DNA of 44,643 nucleotides from CAZMOK01 sp964567785 (GCA_964567785.1 CAZMOK010000022.1:1-44643), one strand, 5' to 3'; positions 34,401 through 43,726 are shown, numbered from the stretch's first letter. Notes: a model not told the origin generated them from the letters alone. Translations and numbers: made by a program.

Positions 34401-36092
34401 ATGAAGAAGCAGCTTTTTCTCGCAATTTTTATTTCAGCAGTATCGCTTGCTTATGGCCAGGACATCCCTTACAACCTTGCCCCCGACTGGGAGTCAACCC
34501 CACTGGGGCATGTAGCCACGGGGCTGGGGATTGCCGATATTGACGGCGACGGCCGGAAGGACCTGGTGGTTGCCAATGGCAATGATATTTCCAGGCAGCA
34601 CCTCGTGGTATACCATAACAACGGAGACGGCACCTTCCCTCTGAGCCCTACCTGGGAGTCGGATGATATCGACTACCACGGTCACCTGGCTGTTGGCGAT
34701 TTGGACAGTGACGGCGACGTTGACGTTGTTGTATCGGTTTACATAGGTCCTGCTGGTTTTTCTTCTCCTGGAAATATCAAGGTATATTACAACGATAGCG
34801 GTACGCTGGAAGGAACCCCTTCATTTGAATCGGATCCATTCTATACCTTTTCCTGTGCCCTGGGTGACGCCGATGGTGACGGTGACCTTGACATTGCAGC
34901 CGCTGCAGGCGAACCGTATTCCCAACTGGAAGATTATGGCAAAGTGTTCATAAATAACAATGGTGTTTTTTCGGCTTCGCCGGAATGGGAAACCGATAAC
35001 CTGATGGGAGCACTGGACGTTGAATTCGGCGATATTAACAGGGATGGCCATATGGACCTCGTTTTTGCCTGCGAATATTCTGACAACTATATCTACCTGG
35101 CCGACGAAGAGGGAATGATCTCCACTTCCCCTTACTGGAACTCTTCCGAAACAGAAAATTTCATTAATTCAACGGATATAGGCTACCGGGAAGATCCACC
35201 GTCAAGCATTGTTGTCATGACCGAGAACGATCAGCTCGGAGGTCTCGGCAGGGTAAGGATGTACGGCTTTGAACCTCCCCTGCCCGGCAGTAGCTCTGCT
35301 TCCTGGTATTCCACTTCTATCGGGTATGGATCGGGCATCATTCTATGCGACATTAATATGGACGATATTGCAGATCTTATCTACGGGGGATGGTGGCGTC
35401 CTGTGAAGATTCATACCGGCAACGGAACCGATTTCAACGATGTAGAATACACATCAAATACAAGCTCTGTTGTGGAGGCCATCCAGATGACAGACCTGGG
35501 CACAGAATCTGTCATTACCAAAACCGTTCCTTTTACTATCGGAACTTCAATGGAAGGGAAAAATTTATTGATACTCCGGGAACAGGTAACTGAAAACATT
35601 CTCTCAGTATCTGTTGACGGCAACACCCTTTCTGCAGCGGATTATTCATTTGTGCCCAATAAAAACTGGATTGCCTTTTCCGATCCTTTCACATCAGGGA
35701 GCAATATTGAAATTGAGTATAGTTACAGCGTACATCCCGATATGGTGATCACGAACTGGGATAGCGGCAAAGGCAATTATATCTTCTATAATACGAACAT
35801 TCCGATAGGTACCGGTGAAGAAAAACCTGGAATTACAAAAGAATTGATCGTACGGATATGGCCTGTCCCTGCCAGTGACCATTTCACTGTAGAAATCACT
35901 AGTTCCGAAGGCCCTTTAGAAATCGTTCTTACCGATTCGAGGGGGAAGATTTTGAAACGAAAGTATTCTGCAGGAATTCCCGGATATTTGAAAAAAGTAT
36001 TCTTTTCGACATCACATCTGTCGCCGGGAGTATATTTCATAGAAGTCATTGGAAAGGAAAGCGTTGATTCAGAAAAAATTATTATCGAATAG
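34401..36092 (+). CDS. FG-GAP/VCBS-repeat surface protein with T9SS sorting domain
   Basis: Exported protein of 563 residues (signal peptide MKKQLFLAIFISAVSLAYG). Four or five FG-GAP/VCBS repeats carry calcium-binding loops DIDGDGRKD, DLDSDGDVD, DADGDGDLD, DINRDGHMD and a weaker DINMDDIAD; these form a beta propeller (about 35-330). The last 75 residues (from about 488, WPVPASDHFTV... to PGVYFIEV.. and KIIIE) are a type IX secretion sorting domain, so the protein should be moved across the outer membrane and attached to the surface or released. It follows the large six-hairpin glycosidase by 10 bases and could bind the same glycan. Confidence 0.88.
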   Translation: MKKQLFLAIFISAVSLAYGQDIPYNLAPDWESTPLGHVATGLGIADIDGDGRKDLVVANGNDISRQHLVVYHNNGDGTFPLSPTWESDDIDYHGHLAVGDLDSDGDVDVVVSVYIGPAGFSSPGNIKVYYNDSGTLEGTPSFESDPFYTFSCALGDADGDGDLDIAAAAGEPYSQLEDYGKVFINNNGVFSASPEWETDNLMGALDVEFGDINRDGHMDLVFACEYSDNYIYLADEEGMISTSPYWNSSETENFINSTDIGYREDPPSSIVVMTENDQLGGLGRVRMYGFEPPLPGSSSASWYSTSIGYGSGIILCDINMDDIADLIYGGWWRPVKIHTGNGTDFNDVEYTSNTSSVVEAIQMTDLGTESVITKTVPFTIGTSMEGKNLLILREQVTENILSVSVDGNTLSAADYSFVPNKNWIAFSDPFTSGSNIEIEYSYSVHPDMVITNWDSGKGNYIFYNTNIPIGTGEEKPGITKELIVRIWPVPASDHFTVEITSSEGPLEIVLTDSRGKILKRKYSAGIPGYLKKVFFSTSHLSPGVYFIEVIGKESVDSEKIIIE

Positions 36093-36136
36093 CCCTGACA
36101 GCTTCCTGAATTTTATCGATCTTTGCGCACTTTAAA

Positions 36137-37066
36137 ATGCCAACCAGGAAAGCTGTAATCACCGGTGCAATTGCCATCAGCCTCTCGGCGATAATGTGGG
36201 GACTTGATGGGGTTGTGCTCACACCCAGGCTCTACAACCTGGATGTGGGCTATGTGGTATTTATACTGCATGCCATACCCTTTATCCTGATGAATTCATT
36301 CCTTTACAGGGAATACAGGAAGATCAAGCTTTTCACTACCAGGGATTTTTTCCTGCTGCTCATGATCGCCCTTTTTGGCGGGGCAATCGGAACAATTGCC
36401 ATTGTGAAAGCACTCTTTCTGGTTAACTTTCAGAACCTGAGTATAGTGGTGCTTTTACAAAAGCTTCAGCCTATTTTTGCCATTGCCCTGGCTGCCATCT
36501 TACTCAAGGAAAAGCTGAAGGACTACTTTATACTGTGGGCTTCAGCGGCAATAATAGCCGGCTATTTCCTCACTTTCGGATTAAAACTCCCTGTGGTCGA
36601 TACAGGTTCAAAAACACCTATGGCAGCAGGCTTTGCCTTACTTGCAGCCCTGTCGTTCGGCAGCTCAACAGTATTCAGCAAAATGCTCCTTGAAAAATAC
36701 AATTTCAAGACTGCCACCTTCTACAGATATGGTTTTACAGCAGTATTCATGCTTCTGTACATCATCATAACAGGCAATCTCGACCAATTCAGCGTTACTA
36801 CAACGAGGAACTGGGTCTTTTTCCTGATCATTGCCTTTACAACCGGAAGCGGGGCTATTTTCCTTTATTATTACGGGCTGATGAATGTAAAAGCCATTGT
36901 GGCAATTATCTGTGAATTGTTTTTCCCTATTTCAACAATATTGTTCGATTACCTGGTAAACGGTAACAGGCTTTCTTTCATCCAGTGGGCCAGTGCTTTT
37001 GTAATGGTCTTTGCAATTATAAACCTGAACAGGAGCCATTCCAGGAAATTCCCAAGGGAAAAATAA
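36137..37066 (+). CDS. EamA/DMT-family transporter (third of three)
   Basis: Permease of 309 residues with ten helices in two EamA repeats (about 10-140, 165-300). The start of the second repeat, AALSFGSSTVFSKMLL, is preserved and the tail ends in basic residues. It begins 45 bases after the surface-protein gene, with GATCTTTGCGC (a one-mismatch -7 form) at 36117-36127 just upstream, so it probably has its own promoter. Its substrate is unknown. Confidence 0.83.
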   Translation: MPTRKAVITGAIAISLSAIMWGLDGVVLTPRLYNLDVGYVVFILHAIPFILMNSFLYREYRKIKLFTTRDFFLLLMIALFGGAIGTIAIVKALFLVNFQNLSIVVLLQKLQPIFAIALAAILLKEKLKDYFILWASAAIIAGYFLTFGLKLPVVDTGSKTPMAAGFALLAALSFGSSTVFSKMLLEKYNFKTATFYRYGFTAVFMLLYIIITGNLDQFSVTTTRNWVFFLIIAFTTGSGAIFLYYYGLMNVKAIVAIICELFFPISTILFDYLVNGNRLSFIQWASAFVMVFAIINLNRSHSRKFPREK

Positions 37067-37113
37067 CAGTTGCACCCCACCGGCATTATTTGTAACTTTA
37101 TAAAAAACACATT

Positions 37114-37350
37114 ATGAGCGATAGTAATAAAACAGTAAGGGTCTTTACCGGTTCGAAGGTAGAAGCCAACTTTATTAAAAGCGTCCTTGAAGATAACGGC
37201 ATTGGCGCTATGATCAGGAACACATACGAAGAAAGCACAATTGCCGGATGGGTATCGGGTTCCCAGGAAGATGCCTGTCGGTTATTTGTTGCAGAGCACG
37301 ATAAGCAAGAAGCAGAGAAGCTGATCGACAAGATATCGGAAAGTGACTGA
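37114..37350 (+). CDS. DUF2007-family small protein
   Basis: Cytoplasmic protein of 78 residues. The pattern VRVFTGSKVEANFIKSVLEDNGI followed (about residue 50) by a QEDACRLFVAEHDKQEAEKLI segment matches the DUF2007 putative signal-transducing family, a ferredoxin-like fold with no assigned role. It has no membrane segment. The gene is followed 8 bases later by an acetyltransferase on the same strand, so they are likely co-transcribed. Confidence 0.8.
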   Translation: MSDSNKTVRVFTGSKVEANFIKSVLEDNGIGAMIRNTYEESTIAGWVSGSQEDACRLFVAEHDKQEAEKLIDKISESD

Positions 37351-37358
37351 TAAGTGAA

Positions 37359-37904
37359 ATGAAATCCATAAGGATAAACGAATCCCTTGTACTTAAAGAA
37401 ATCAATGAATCCTCAGCAAGGGATATTTTCCATCTCATCGATAATAACCGCAGACACCTGAGAGAGTGGCTTCCTTTTATTGATAACACAAAAAGAACAG
37501 AAGACACTGAGCAATTCATAAGATGGGTGAGGAAGTCGGACAGGGACCTTGTTTTCGAGATAAGGGAGAACAATGAAATAATCGGGCTCATTGCCCTTAA
37601 AGACATAGACTACCTCAACTGTAAAACTGAGATCGGTTACTGGCTCACGAAGGACCATGAAGGCAAAGGGATCATCACCCGTTCATGCGAAGCTCTTCTT
37701 GATATCTGTTTCAAGGAAATGGGAATGAACAGGGTTCAGATAAAAGCAGCCACAGGAAACGCAAAAAGTCTTCTTGTATCAGAACGACTGGGATTGAAAT
37801 TCGAAGGGATTGAAAGAGCAGGCGAATACCTCAATGGCAGGTTTGCAGATTTAATGGTATTTAGTATCCTTAAAAATGAATGGAGAGGCTTGAAGAGGTC
37901 ATGA
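37359..37904 (+). CDS. GNAT-family N-acetyltransferase (RimJ/RimL-like)
   Basis: Cytoplasmic acetyltransferase of 181 residues. The acetyl-CoA binding part shows EIGYWLTKDHEGKGIITRS (about 88-106) with the Q/RxxGxG/A-like EGKGI, then NAKSLLVSERLGLKFEGI, typical of the RimJ/RimL branch that modifies ribosomal-protein N-termini or small amines. Substrate is unknown. Its end overlaps the convergent chagasin-like gene by six bases (37899-37904), so both messages share their 3' ends. Confidence 0.88.
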   Translation: MKSIRINESLVLKEINESSARDIFHLIDNNRRHLREWLPFIDNTKRTEDTEQFIRWVRKSDRDLVFEIRENNEIIGLIALKDIDYLNCKTEIGYWLTKDHEGKGIITRSCEALLDICFKEMGMNRVQIKAATGNAKSLLVSERLGLKFEGIERAGEYLNGRFADLMVFSILKNEWRGLKRS

Positions 37905-38264
37905 ACTGGACCTGACCATCAGGCTGAACTCTTTCTTGAAATTATTCATCCTTTCACCCGTTGAATAGACAAGGCTTATTGTGGTCTCGCCATCTCCCAC
38001 CACCTGGAAATAAAAGGTCTTCAAGCTTGTGTATTCTCCTGATCTGTTGATCTTTGGCGACAGCACCGGTACTACGATACTCGAATCGTATGAATGCAGG
38101 CGCCAGCTATATTCATCGTTCAGTTCCTCATTCAGATTTATCTCGAAGGGCGAACCCACTGGCAACTTCACTGTTTTACCGTTATCATTTTCGTAATAGG
38201 GCCCGTAGCACGAAAACATCAAAAGTATAATGGGCGCCAGAAGTATGATTATAGTCCTTTTCAT
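37899..38264 (-). CDS. Chagasin-like (I42) protease-inhibitor lipoprotein
   Basis: Exported protein of 121 residues. The signal sequence ends in MFSC with C19, a slightly irregular lipobox, so it is probably lipid-anchored. The mature part resembles the chagasin/I42 beta fold that blocks papain-type cysteine proteases: LPVGSPFEINLNEELNDEYSWRL aligns with the family's first loop (NPTTGYSW in typical members; here NDEYSW), and GDGETTISLVYS with the later strand. The first loop deviates, so inhibitory activity is not certain. It stands alone on the minus strand; the nearest peptidase gene, S9 type, is serine-based and not an expected target. Confidence 0.6.
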   Translation of the reverse strand: MKRTIIILLAPIILLMFSCYGPYYENDNGKTVKLPVGSPFEINLNEELNDEYSWRLHSYDSSIVVPVLSPKINRSGEYTSLKTFYFQVVGDGETTISLVYSTGERMNNFKKEFSLMVRSSS

Positions 38265-38319
38265 CTTGAATATTTATTACATTTAATTCTTAAAGTAATA
38301 TCCCTTATAAAGCATTAAT

Positions 38320-40464
38320 ATGAAAAAGATATTAACACTTTCTTTTTTAACCCTTTCATGTTTAATGCTCGATGCTCAGGCGCCCGAACTTAGTGATCCA
38401 TATCTTATGATCAATGCTGACGGCGCTGACCCTCTTTACACCACTTACACCGCTGCCATCGGGCGTTCGCAACTTTACGGCGATAAAGGCTACAAGATGC
38501 ATTATAACAGTCACGACGAGCCTTTGCACTATGGCAGCGATAAAGGGGGAAGAATTTTCACTTTCTGGGAGTTCAACGATGTGGTGGTCAATAAAATTGC
38601 AGATTTTCATAGAAAGCCGCTTGTAAAAGCCTCCTTTTCTGATATGGTTATGCTGGAATACCAGCCCTGGCCTAGTGTGACCGTTAAGGAGACTTTTTTC
38701 GTATACAGCTCAGAGCTGGCAATTGCAGACCTTAAGATAAGCAATGAAAGTAACCGGTCACTGAAGATAGACATGTATCCCTGCCTCGAAGGGGCCGATT
38801 CTTTAAAGGTCCTGAGCTATAATAATTCACTTTCAGGATATATTGCATCCCATTATGAAACCAAAGAACGTCTCATAAGTGACCTCTACAGCAAAGCGCC
38901 CTATCCTGAAAACCTCATTGACTATTTTCTCCTGTCGGAGGAACCGTTTTCATATGGACATTACAAGTCAGGTATGCGGGGGCTCTACGATACTGTTAAA
39001 ACTGATTTTTACTCCGATAACAGGTCCGATTCGCTCAACATGTCATCATCCGGCGAAGCCGAAATAATCCTGTTGCATACACAATTTATGCTTGAACCGG
39101 GTGAAATAAAAAATATAAGGTATTTAAGGGGATGTATTGACAGTGAAAAAAATAAGGCGGAACTGGATGCGGATTTACGTAAACTTCAGTCAGAATCTCT
39201 TCAAAAATATGTAGATGAAAATGAGAAGCTCTTTTCCGGCATCCCGGAGATCGGATTCGATAATCCTGACAAAAAGCTGGTATACCTCTCGGCCCTTAAC
39301 CTGGCCAGGGGGTGCATGCTTCCTCCCACGGGAAAGACCAGCCATAATTTCTATGTTTTTTCAAGAGAGCCGTTATGGGGCTGGGGCCATGGCCACCAGG
39401 TGCTCCACGAATCCCTGAGCATGATGGCCTATGCTTACCTCGACCCGGTCTCTGCGCAAAACTCACAACGGGTGTATATGGAACAACAACGGGATGACGG
39501 ACTGATTGCATACAGGCATGGCCCAAGGGGGCTGCAGGACTACCCACATAAAGGAATGCCGACCACCTCTGCCCCTTTCTACTCCTGGATCAACCTTGAG
39601 CTTTACAAGATCAGTAAAGACAAAGACTTTCTGGACGAAGCTTACCTTTCGGGAACAGATTACCTGAACTGGCTTCTCGAAAACAGGGATACCGACAACG
39701 ACGGCACTTTTGAATGGGGCCCGTACGGTATTATTGAAAATGTAAGGGACTGGTACAACGTCATCTTCCAGGTATCGGAGGAAAGATACCTGGATATTGA
39801 TAAAGAAGACATTTCAGATGAGCTCGAATGCCTTGACCTGAGCCTGATGATCATCAATGAAATGCATTGCTTGTCTGAAATGGCCCGCGAACTGGGCAAG
39901 ACAGGCGACGCTGAGAAGTGGAAAAAAGCTGCCGAAAAAGTGATAACCCTTGTCAACGAGCGGATGTGGGACAAAAAGACCGGCTTTTTCTATCATGTTG
40001 ATAAGAAAGTACATACATTCAGTTTTATGGATAGGGACCTGAAACGACAGGAGATCATAGGCTTTCTGCCTATGTGGGCTAATGCTGTTTCTGAGGAAAG
40101 GGCCGCCTTTCTTGTAAAAACACTGATTGATACAAACCGCTTCTGGCGAAAATATGGTGTCCCGACCCTCTCTGCACAGGACCCCTGGTATAGCCCTGAC
40201 GTGGACTATTGCTGCAAATGGAACGGCCCTGTGTGGCTGTTATGGGATTATATGGTTTTTGAAGGATTGATCAATTACGGCTATTATGAACTGGCAACTG
40301 AGCTTGGAAATAAAATGCTGGACGCAGTGATAACCCAGCTTGAAAAGAACCACAACTTCTGGGAATCCTTCAGTCCTGACAATTCAGTGCTGAACTGCCC
40401 TTCCAATTACATATGGGATTCGATAATGGCCAGGGTCCTCGTGAGGATGGAAGAGATAAAGTAG
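38320..40464 (+). CDS. Secreted six-hairpin (MGH1/GH63-like) glycoside hydrolase
   Basis: Exported enzyme of 714 residues (signal peptide ends near LDAQ, residue 20). An N-terminal beta domain (about 25-300) precedes an (alpha/alpha)6 domain (about 314-710). Typical segments of the mannosylglycerate hydrolase/GH63-like group are REPLWGWGHGHQVLHESL, DDGLIAYRHGPRG, DTDNDGTFEWGP and WNGPVWLLWDYM. Clusters of W, D and E there suit a retaining or inverting alpha-glycosidase, but the substrate cannot be read. It is monocistronic, divergent from the chagasin-like gene, and one of two six-hairpin enzymes in this region. Confidence 0.8.
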   Translation: MKKILTLSFLTLSCLMLDAQAPELSDPYLMINADGADPLYTTYTAAIGRSQLYGDKGYKMHYNSHDEPLHYGSDKGGRIFTFWEFNDVVVNKIADFHRKPLVKASFSDMVMLEYQPWPSVTVKETFFVYSSELAIADLKISNESNRSLKIDMYPCLEGADSLKVLSYNNSLSGYIASHYETKERLISDLYSKAPYPENLIDYFLLSEEPFSYGHYKSGMRGLYDTVKTDFYSDNRSDSLNMSSSGEAEIILLHTQFMLEPGEIKNIRYLRGCIDSEKNKAELDADLRKLQSESLQKYVDENEKLFSGIPEIGFDNPDKKLVYLSALNLARGCMLPPTGKTSHNFYVFSREPLWGWGHGHQVLHESLSMMAYAYLDPVSAQNSQRVYMEQQRDDGLIAYRHGPRGLQDYPHKGMPTTSAPFYSWINLELYKISKDKDFLDEAYLSGTDYLNWLLENRDTDNDGTFEWGPYGIIENVRDWYNVIFQVSEERYLDIDKEDISDELECLDLSLMIINEMHCLSEMARELGKTGDAEKWKKAAEKVITLVNERMWDKKTGFFYHVDKKVHTFSFMDRDLKRQEIIGFLPMWANAVSEERAAFLVKTLIDTNRFWRKYGVPTLSAQDPWYSPDVDYCCKWNGPVWLLWDYMVFEGLINYGYYELATELGNKMLDAVITQLEKNHNFWESFSPDNSVLNCPSNYIWDSIMARVLVRMEEIK

Positions 40465-40524
40465 ATAGTAAATATTCCTTTTTATCGATTTGTCAGACTT
40501 TTCAATACATTAAGCGAAATTTTC

Positions 40525-40549
40525 TAATTTTGCGCCGTCGAGCGCAAAA
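40525..40549 (+). promoter_or_regulatory. -7 element overlapping an 8-bp inverted repeat before the S9 peptidase
   Basis: TAATTTTGCGCC (core 40525-40532) is a full -7 match. Arms TTTTGCGC (40528-40535) and GCGCAAAA (40542-40549) are a perfect inverted repeat around CGTCGA, so the element overlaps a likely operator or starts the message with a hairpin. ATG 40567 follows. Confidence 0.5.
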
Positions 40550-40566
40550 CCTTAAAATTCAGGGGT

Positions 40567-42672
40567 ATGAAAAACATAGTATTTATTCTTCTTGGAACCC
40601 TCATTATTGTTTCAGGTTGTGAACCAAAAACCGAAGAACCGCCCATTATAGGCAAGAAAGACCAGCAGCTCACAAGCGATATTATGACGCCCGAGGTGTT
40701 ATGGTCGTTTGGCAGGGTAAGTGATGTGCAGGTATCACCTGATAACAAGACCCTGCTTTTCGGTGTTACTTACTACGATATCGAACAAAACAAAAGCAAC
40801 AGGGAACTTTATACCCTGCCCGTTGAAGGCGGTGAAATGAAAAAGCTCACAACTACAAGAGCCAGTGAATTCAATGCCATCTGGAAACCCGATGGCAGTA
40901 AGATCGGGTACATCTCTTCTGAAAGCGGTTCGCTGCAGATCTGGGAGATGAACCCAGACGGATCAGGTAAAAAACAGATATCCGATTTTGAAGGGGGGAT
41001 CACGGGCTTCAAGTACTCGCCCGATATGACAAGGATCGCTTTTACCTCTGAGGTGAAGCTACATGAAAAAGACCTGGATGAATTGTACGAAGGGCTTGAC
41101 AAAGCCCAAGGGAAGGTGATCAACAGGATGTTGTTCAGGCACTGGGACCGTTGGGTTGAAACGTTCAGCCATCTTTTCATTGCAGATTATGATGGCGAAA
41201 ATATAACTAATGAAACAGACATTATGCCTGCAGAACCCTGGGATGTGCCTATGAAACCTTTCTGGGGGATGGAACAAATAAGCTGGCATCCAGACAGCGA
41301 CCGGATTGCATATGCCTGTAAGAAGAAGGATGGAATGGCGTTTACGCTTTCCACCAATTCCGACATCTATATTTACGATATACAAACTAAGATAACCAGG
41401 AACTTCACAAGGGGAATGCTTGGATTCGATCTCTCCCCGGCATACAGTCCTGATGGCACTAAACTGGCCTGGGAAAGCATGGAAAGAGAAGGGTATGAAT
41501 CGGACAAAAACCGGATAGTGGTATACGATTTCATAAAAAATCAGAGAATAAACTATTCAGAAGCATACGATATTGAAGCCCACGGCATCAACTGGGCTTC
41601 CAACGGAGAATCCATTTACTTCATTGCCGACTGGTTCGGCACCAAAGAGATTTTCAGGCTTGACCTAAATGGACAGTTCGCACAAATTACCGAAGGCATC
41701 CACAATTACACCAGCGTAGCAGATGCCGGCGACAGGCTTATAGCCACCAAGCAGTCAATGTCGATGCCTACGGAGATCTTTTCAGTCCCCTTTGAAGCCG
41801 GCGAGGATGACACCCAACTATCTGATATAAACACTAATATTCTTGACCAGTTGAAGATGGGCCGCGTGGAAAAAAGGTGGATAGAAACAACTGACGACAA
41901 GAAAATGCTCACTTGGGTGATATACCCTCCCAATTTCAATCCCAATAAAACCTATTCAGCTCTTCTGTACTGCCAGGGAGGCCCGCAGAGCATGGTAAGT
42001 CAGTTCTGGTCGTACCGCTGGAATTTCCAGATGATGGCAGCCAATGATTATATTATTGTGGCCCCTAACAGGAGAGGACTTCCGGGTTTCGGACAGGAAT
42101 GGAAGGAACAGATCAGCGGTGACTACCCGGGTCAGAACATGCAGGACCTTTTCAGGGCTATCGATGTGATGGCTGAAGAACCTTACATTGACGAAGACCT
42201 GCTGGGGGCAGTGGGCGCGAGCTATGGCGGGTTTACGGTTTTCTGGATGGCCGGGAACCATGACGACCGTTTCAAAGCCTTTATTGCCCATGACGGTATG
42301 TTCAACCTTGAATCGCAGTACCTTGAAACCGATGAAATGTGGTTCGTTAACTGGGACTTTGGCGGACCCTACTGGGAAGAAAACAATGAAGTGGCACAAC
42401 GGACCTATGCCAACTCTCCGCATCTTTTTGTTGATGAATGGGACACCCCGATCCTCATAATTCACGGGCAGAAAGACTACAGGATAGCCGTAACCCAGGG
42501 CATGATGGCGTTCAATGCAGCCAAGCTTAACGATGTTCCGGCACAATTCCTCTATTTCCCGGATGAGAATCACTGGGTGCTGTCGCCACAGAACGGCATA
42601 CTTTGGCAGCGGACATTTTTCAACTGGCTTGACCAGTGGTTGAAGCCACCTCCGGGGGTCAGGCGGAACTAA
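40567..42672 (+). CDS. S9-family dipeptidyl/acyl-aminoacyl peptidase lipoprotein (DPP5-like)
   Basis: Serine peptidase of 701 residues anchored through C18 (lipobox VSGC). A seven-bladed beta-propeller region (about 40-430, WD40-like PD40 repeats such as AIWKPDGSKIGYIS) precedes an alpha/beta-hydrolase domain (about 440-695) with catalytic S552 (GASYGG), D637 (HGQKDYRI) and H669 (DENHW). Such enzymes remove dipeptides or short N-terminal pieces from oligopeptides in the periplasm or at the outer membrane, feeding amino acid catabolism, which would supply 2-oxoacids to the ferredoxin oxidoreductase encoded elsewhere in the window. It has its own promoter and is separate from the glycosidases. 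Confidence 0.93.
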   Translation: MKNIVFILLGTLIIVSGCEPKTEEPPIIGKKDQQLTSDIMTPEVLWSFGRVSDVQVSPDNKTLLFGVTYYDIEQNKSNRELYTLPVEGGEMKKLTTTRASEFNAIWKPDGSKIGYISSESGSLQIWEMNPDGSGKKQISDFEGGITGFKYSPDMTRIAFTSEVKLHEKDLDELYEGLDKAQGKVINRMLFRHWDRWVETFSHLFIADYDGENITNETDIMPAEPWDVPMKPFWGMEQISWHPDSDRIAYACKKKDGMAFTLSTNSDIYIYDIQTKITRNFTRGMLGFDLSPAYSPDGTKLAWESMEREGYESDKNRIVVYDFIKNQRINYSEAYDIEAHGINWASNGESIYFIADWFGTKEIFRLDLNGQFAQITEGIHNYTSVADAGDRLIATKQSMSMPTEIFSVPFEAGEDDTQLSDINTNILDQLKMGRVEKRWIETTDDKKMLTWVIYPPNFNPNKTYSALLYCQGGPQSMVSQFWSYRWNFQMMAANDYIIVAPNRRGLPGFGQEWKEQISGDYPGQNMQDLFRAIDVMAEEPYIDEDLLGAVGASYGGFTVFWMAGNHDDRFKAFIAHDGMFNLESQYLETDEMWFVNWDFGGPYWEENNEVAQRTYANSPHLFVDEWDTPILIIHGQKDYRIAVTQGMMAFNAAKLNDVPAQFLYFPDENHWVLSPQNGILWQRTFFNWLDQWLKPPPGVRRN

Positions 42673-42674
42673 AG

Positions 42675-42695
42675 GATTGTCGATTGTCGATTTAT
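42675..42695. repeat. Short tandem repeat of 7-base units (GATTGTC)
   Basis: GATTGTC, GATTGTC, GATTTAT: three units of seven bases directly after the S9 peptidase stop. Small, but it has the same period as three other intergenic repeats in the window. Confidence 0.7.
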
Positions 42696-42751
42696 GATGT
42701 GATATATAACTTTTTACTTGAAGATTAATATTAATTTTTAATAATTTGATT

Positions 42752-43726
42752 ATGAAAAAGTTCTATTTATTGTTTTTTATTTTTTCCCTGGGTTTCGCGT
42801 TAGTTAATGCCCAGGATGATGCCGGCAGTTCCAAGGACTGGAAAATAAAAGGGATCAATCAACTGAATTTCAACCAGATCTCTTTTTCAAACTGGCAAGC
42901 AGGCGGTACCCCGTCCATCTCACTTGGCGCGCTCACTAAGTGGCAGGCCAATTACAAAAAGGATAATATTTCATGGGACAATAGCGTCAACCTTCTTTTC
43001 GGCGTCTATAAAGAAAAAGGTGAACGCCTGAAAAAAAGCGATGACCTTATCGACCTGAACTCCATTTTTGGCTATAAGGCAGCCGGGAAATGGGAATACA
43101 GTGTGCTGTTTAATTTCCGTTCGCAGTTTGCCGAAGGTGTAGACTCTGATTATGATACCATCAAAGTATCCAATTTCATGGCACCGGGCTACCTTACTCT
43201 GTCCCCCGCCATGAGGTGGCGCCCCAACGACTGGTTTTATATTCTGCTATCTCCTGCCACAGTGAAATCAACATTCGTTATGGACCAGGATCTGGCGAAC
43301 ATAGGAGCCTTTGGAGTGGACGCTGCAGAAATTGATACAGTTACCGGCCAGGTGATAACCGAAGGCAGCAACATCAATTTCAGGGTTGGGGCCTTTGCCG
43401 AGGTTTATATTGGTAAGGAAGTTGTCAAAGGACTCTCAATCGAGTCTAAATTCAATGCCTTCTATTCATACAACAACCGTGACGGCCTGGAAGCTTTCGA
43501 TGCGGATATAAACTGGGAAAACTTCGTAAACTACAATTTCAACGACTGGATTGCAATGAGCCTGTTTGTGCATTTTGTTTACTTCCCGGGACAACCTCCC
43601 GTTGACATAGCACTCGTCGACGGCCTCCCACAAATTGAATCGGGTCCGAGCCGCCAGGGGCAGATCAAGCAAACATTCGGCATAGGCCTGACCTATAACT
43701 TTGCCAACTTCGTGGAAGAGGAATAG
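42752..43726 (+). CDS. DUF3078 exported protein
   Basis: Protein of 324 residues with a signal peptide (MKKFYLLFFIFSLGFALVNAQ). The remainder is made of alternating beta strands with aromatic ends (FSNWQAGGTPSISLGALTKW, WEYSVLFNFRSQF, IAMSLFVHFVYFP, GIGLTYNF as the last strand), so it is probably a small outer-membrane barrel of the DUF3078 family. The last strand does not end in F or Y as in classical porins. ATG 42752 is preferred over a TTG six bases earlier. A weak terminator follows. Function unknown. Confidence 0.82.
   Translation: MKKFYLLFFIFSLGFALVNAQDDAGSSKDWKIKGINQLNFNQISFSNWQAGGTPSISLGALTKWQANYKKDNISWDNSVNLLFGVYKEKGERLKKSDDLIDLNSIFGYKAAGKWEYSVLFNFRSQFAEGVDSDYDTIKVSNFMAPGYLTLSPAMRWRPNDWFYILLSPATVKSTFVMDQDLANIGAFGVDAAEIDTVTGQVITEGSNINFRVGAFAEVYIGKEVVKGLSIESKFNAFYSYNNRDGLEAFDADINWENFVNYNFNDWIAMSLFVHFVYFPGQPPVDIALVDGLPQIESGPSRQGQIKQTFGIGLTYNFANFVEEE

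Noticed and set aside
41956..42573. A 205-codon open frame antisense to the S9 peptidase catalytic domain
   Set aside because: The plus strand encodes an intact Ser-Asp-His triad; the antisense translation shows no recognisable motif.
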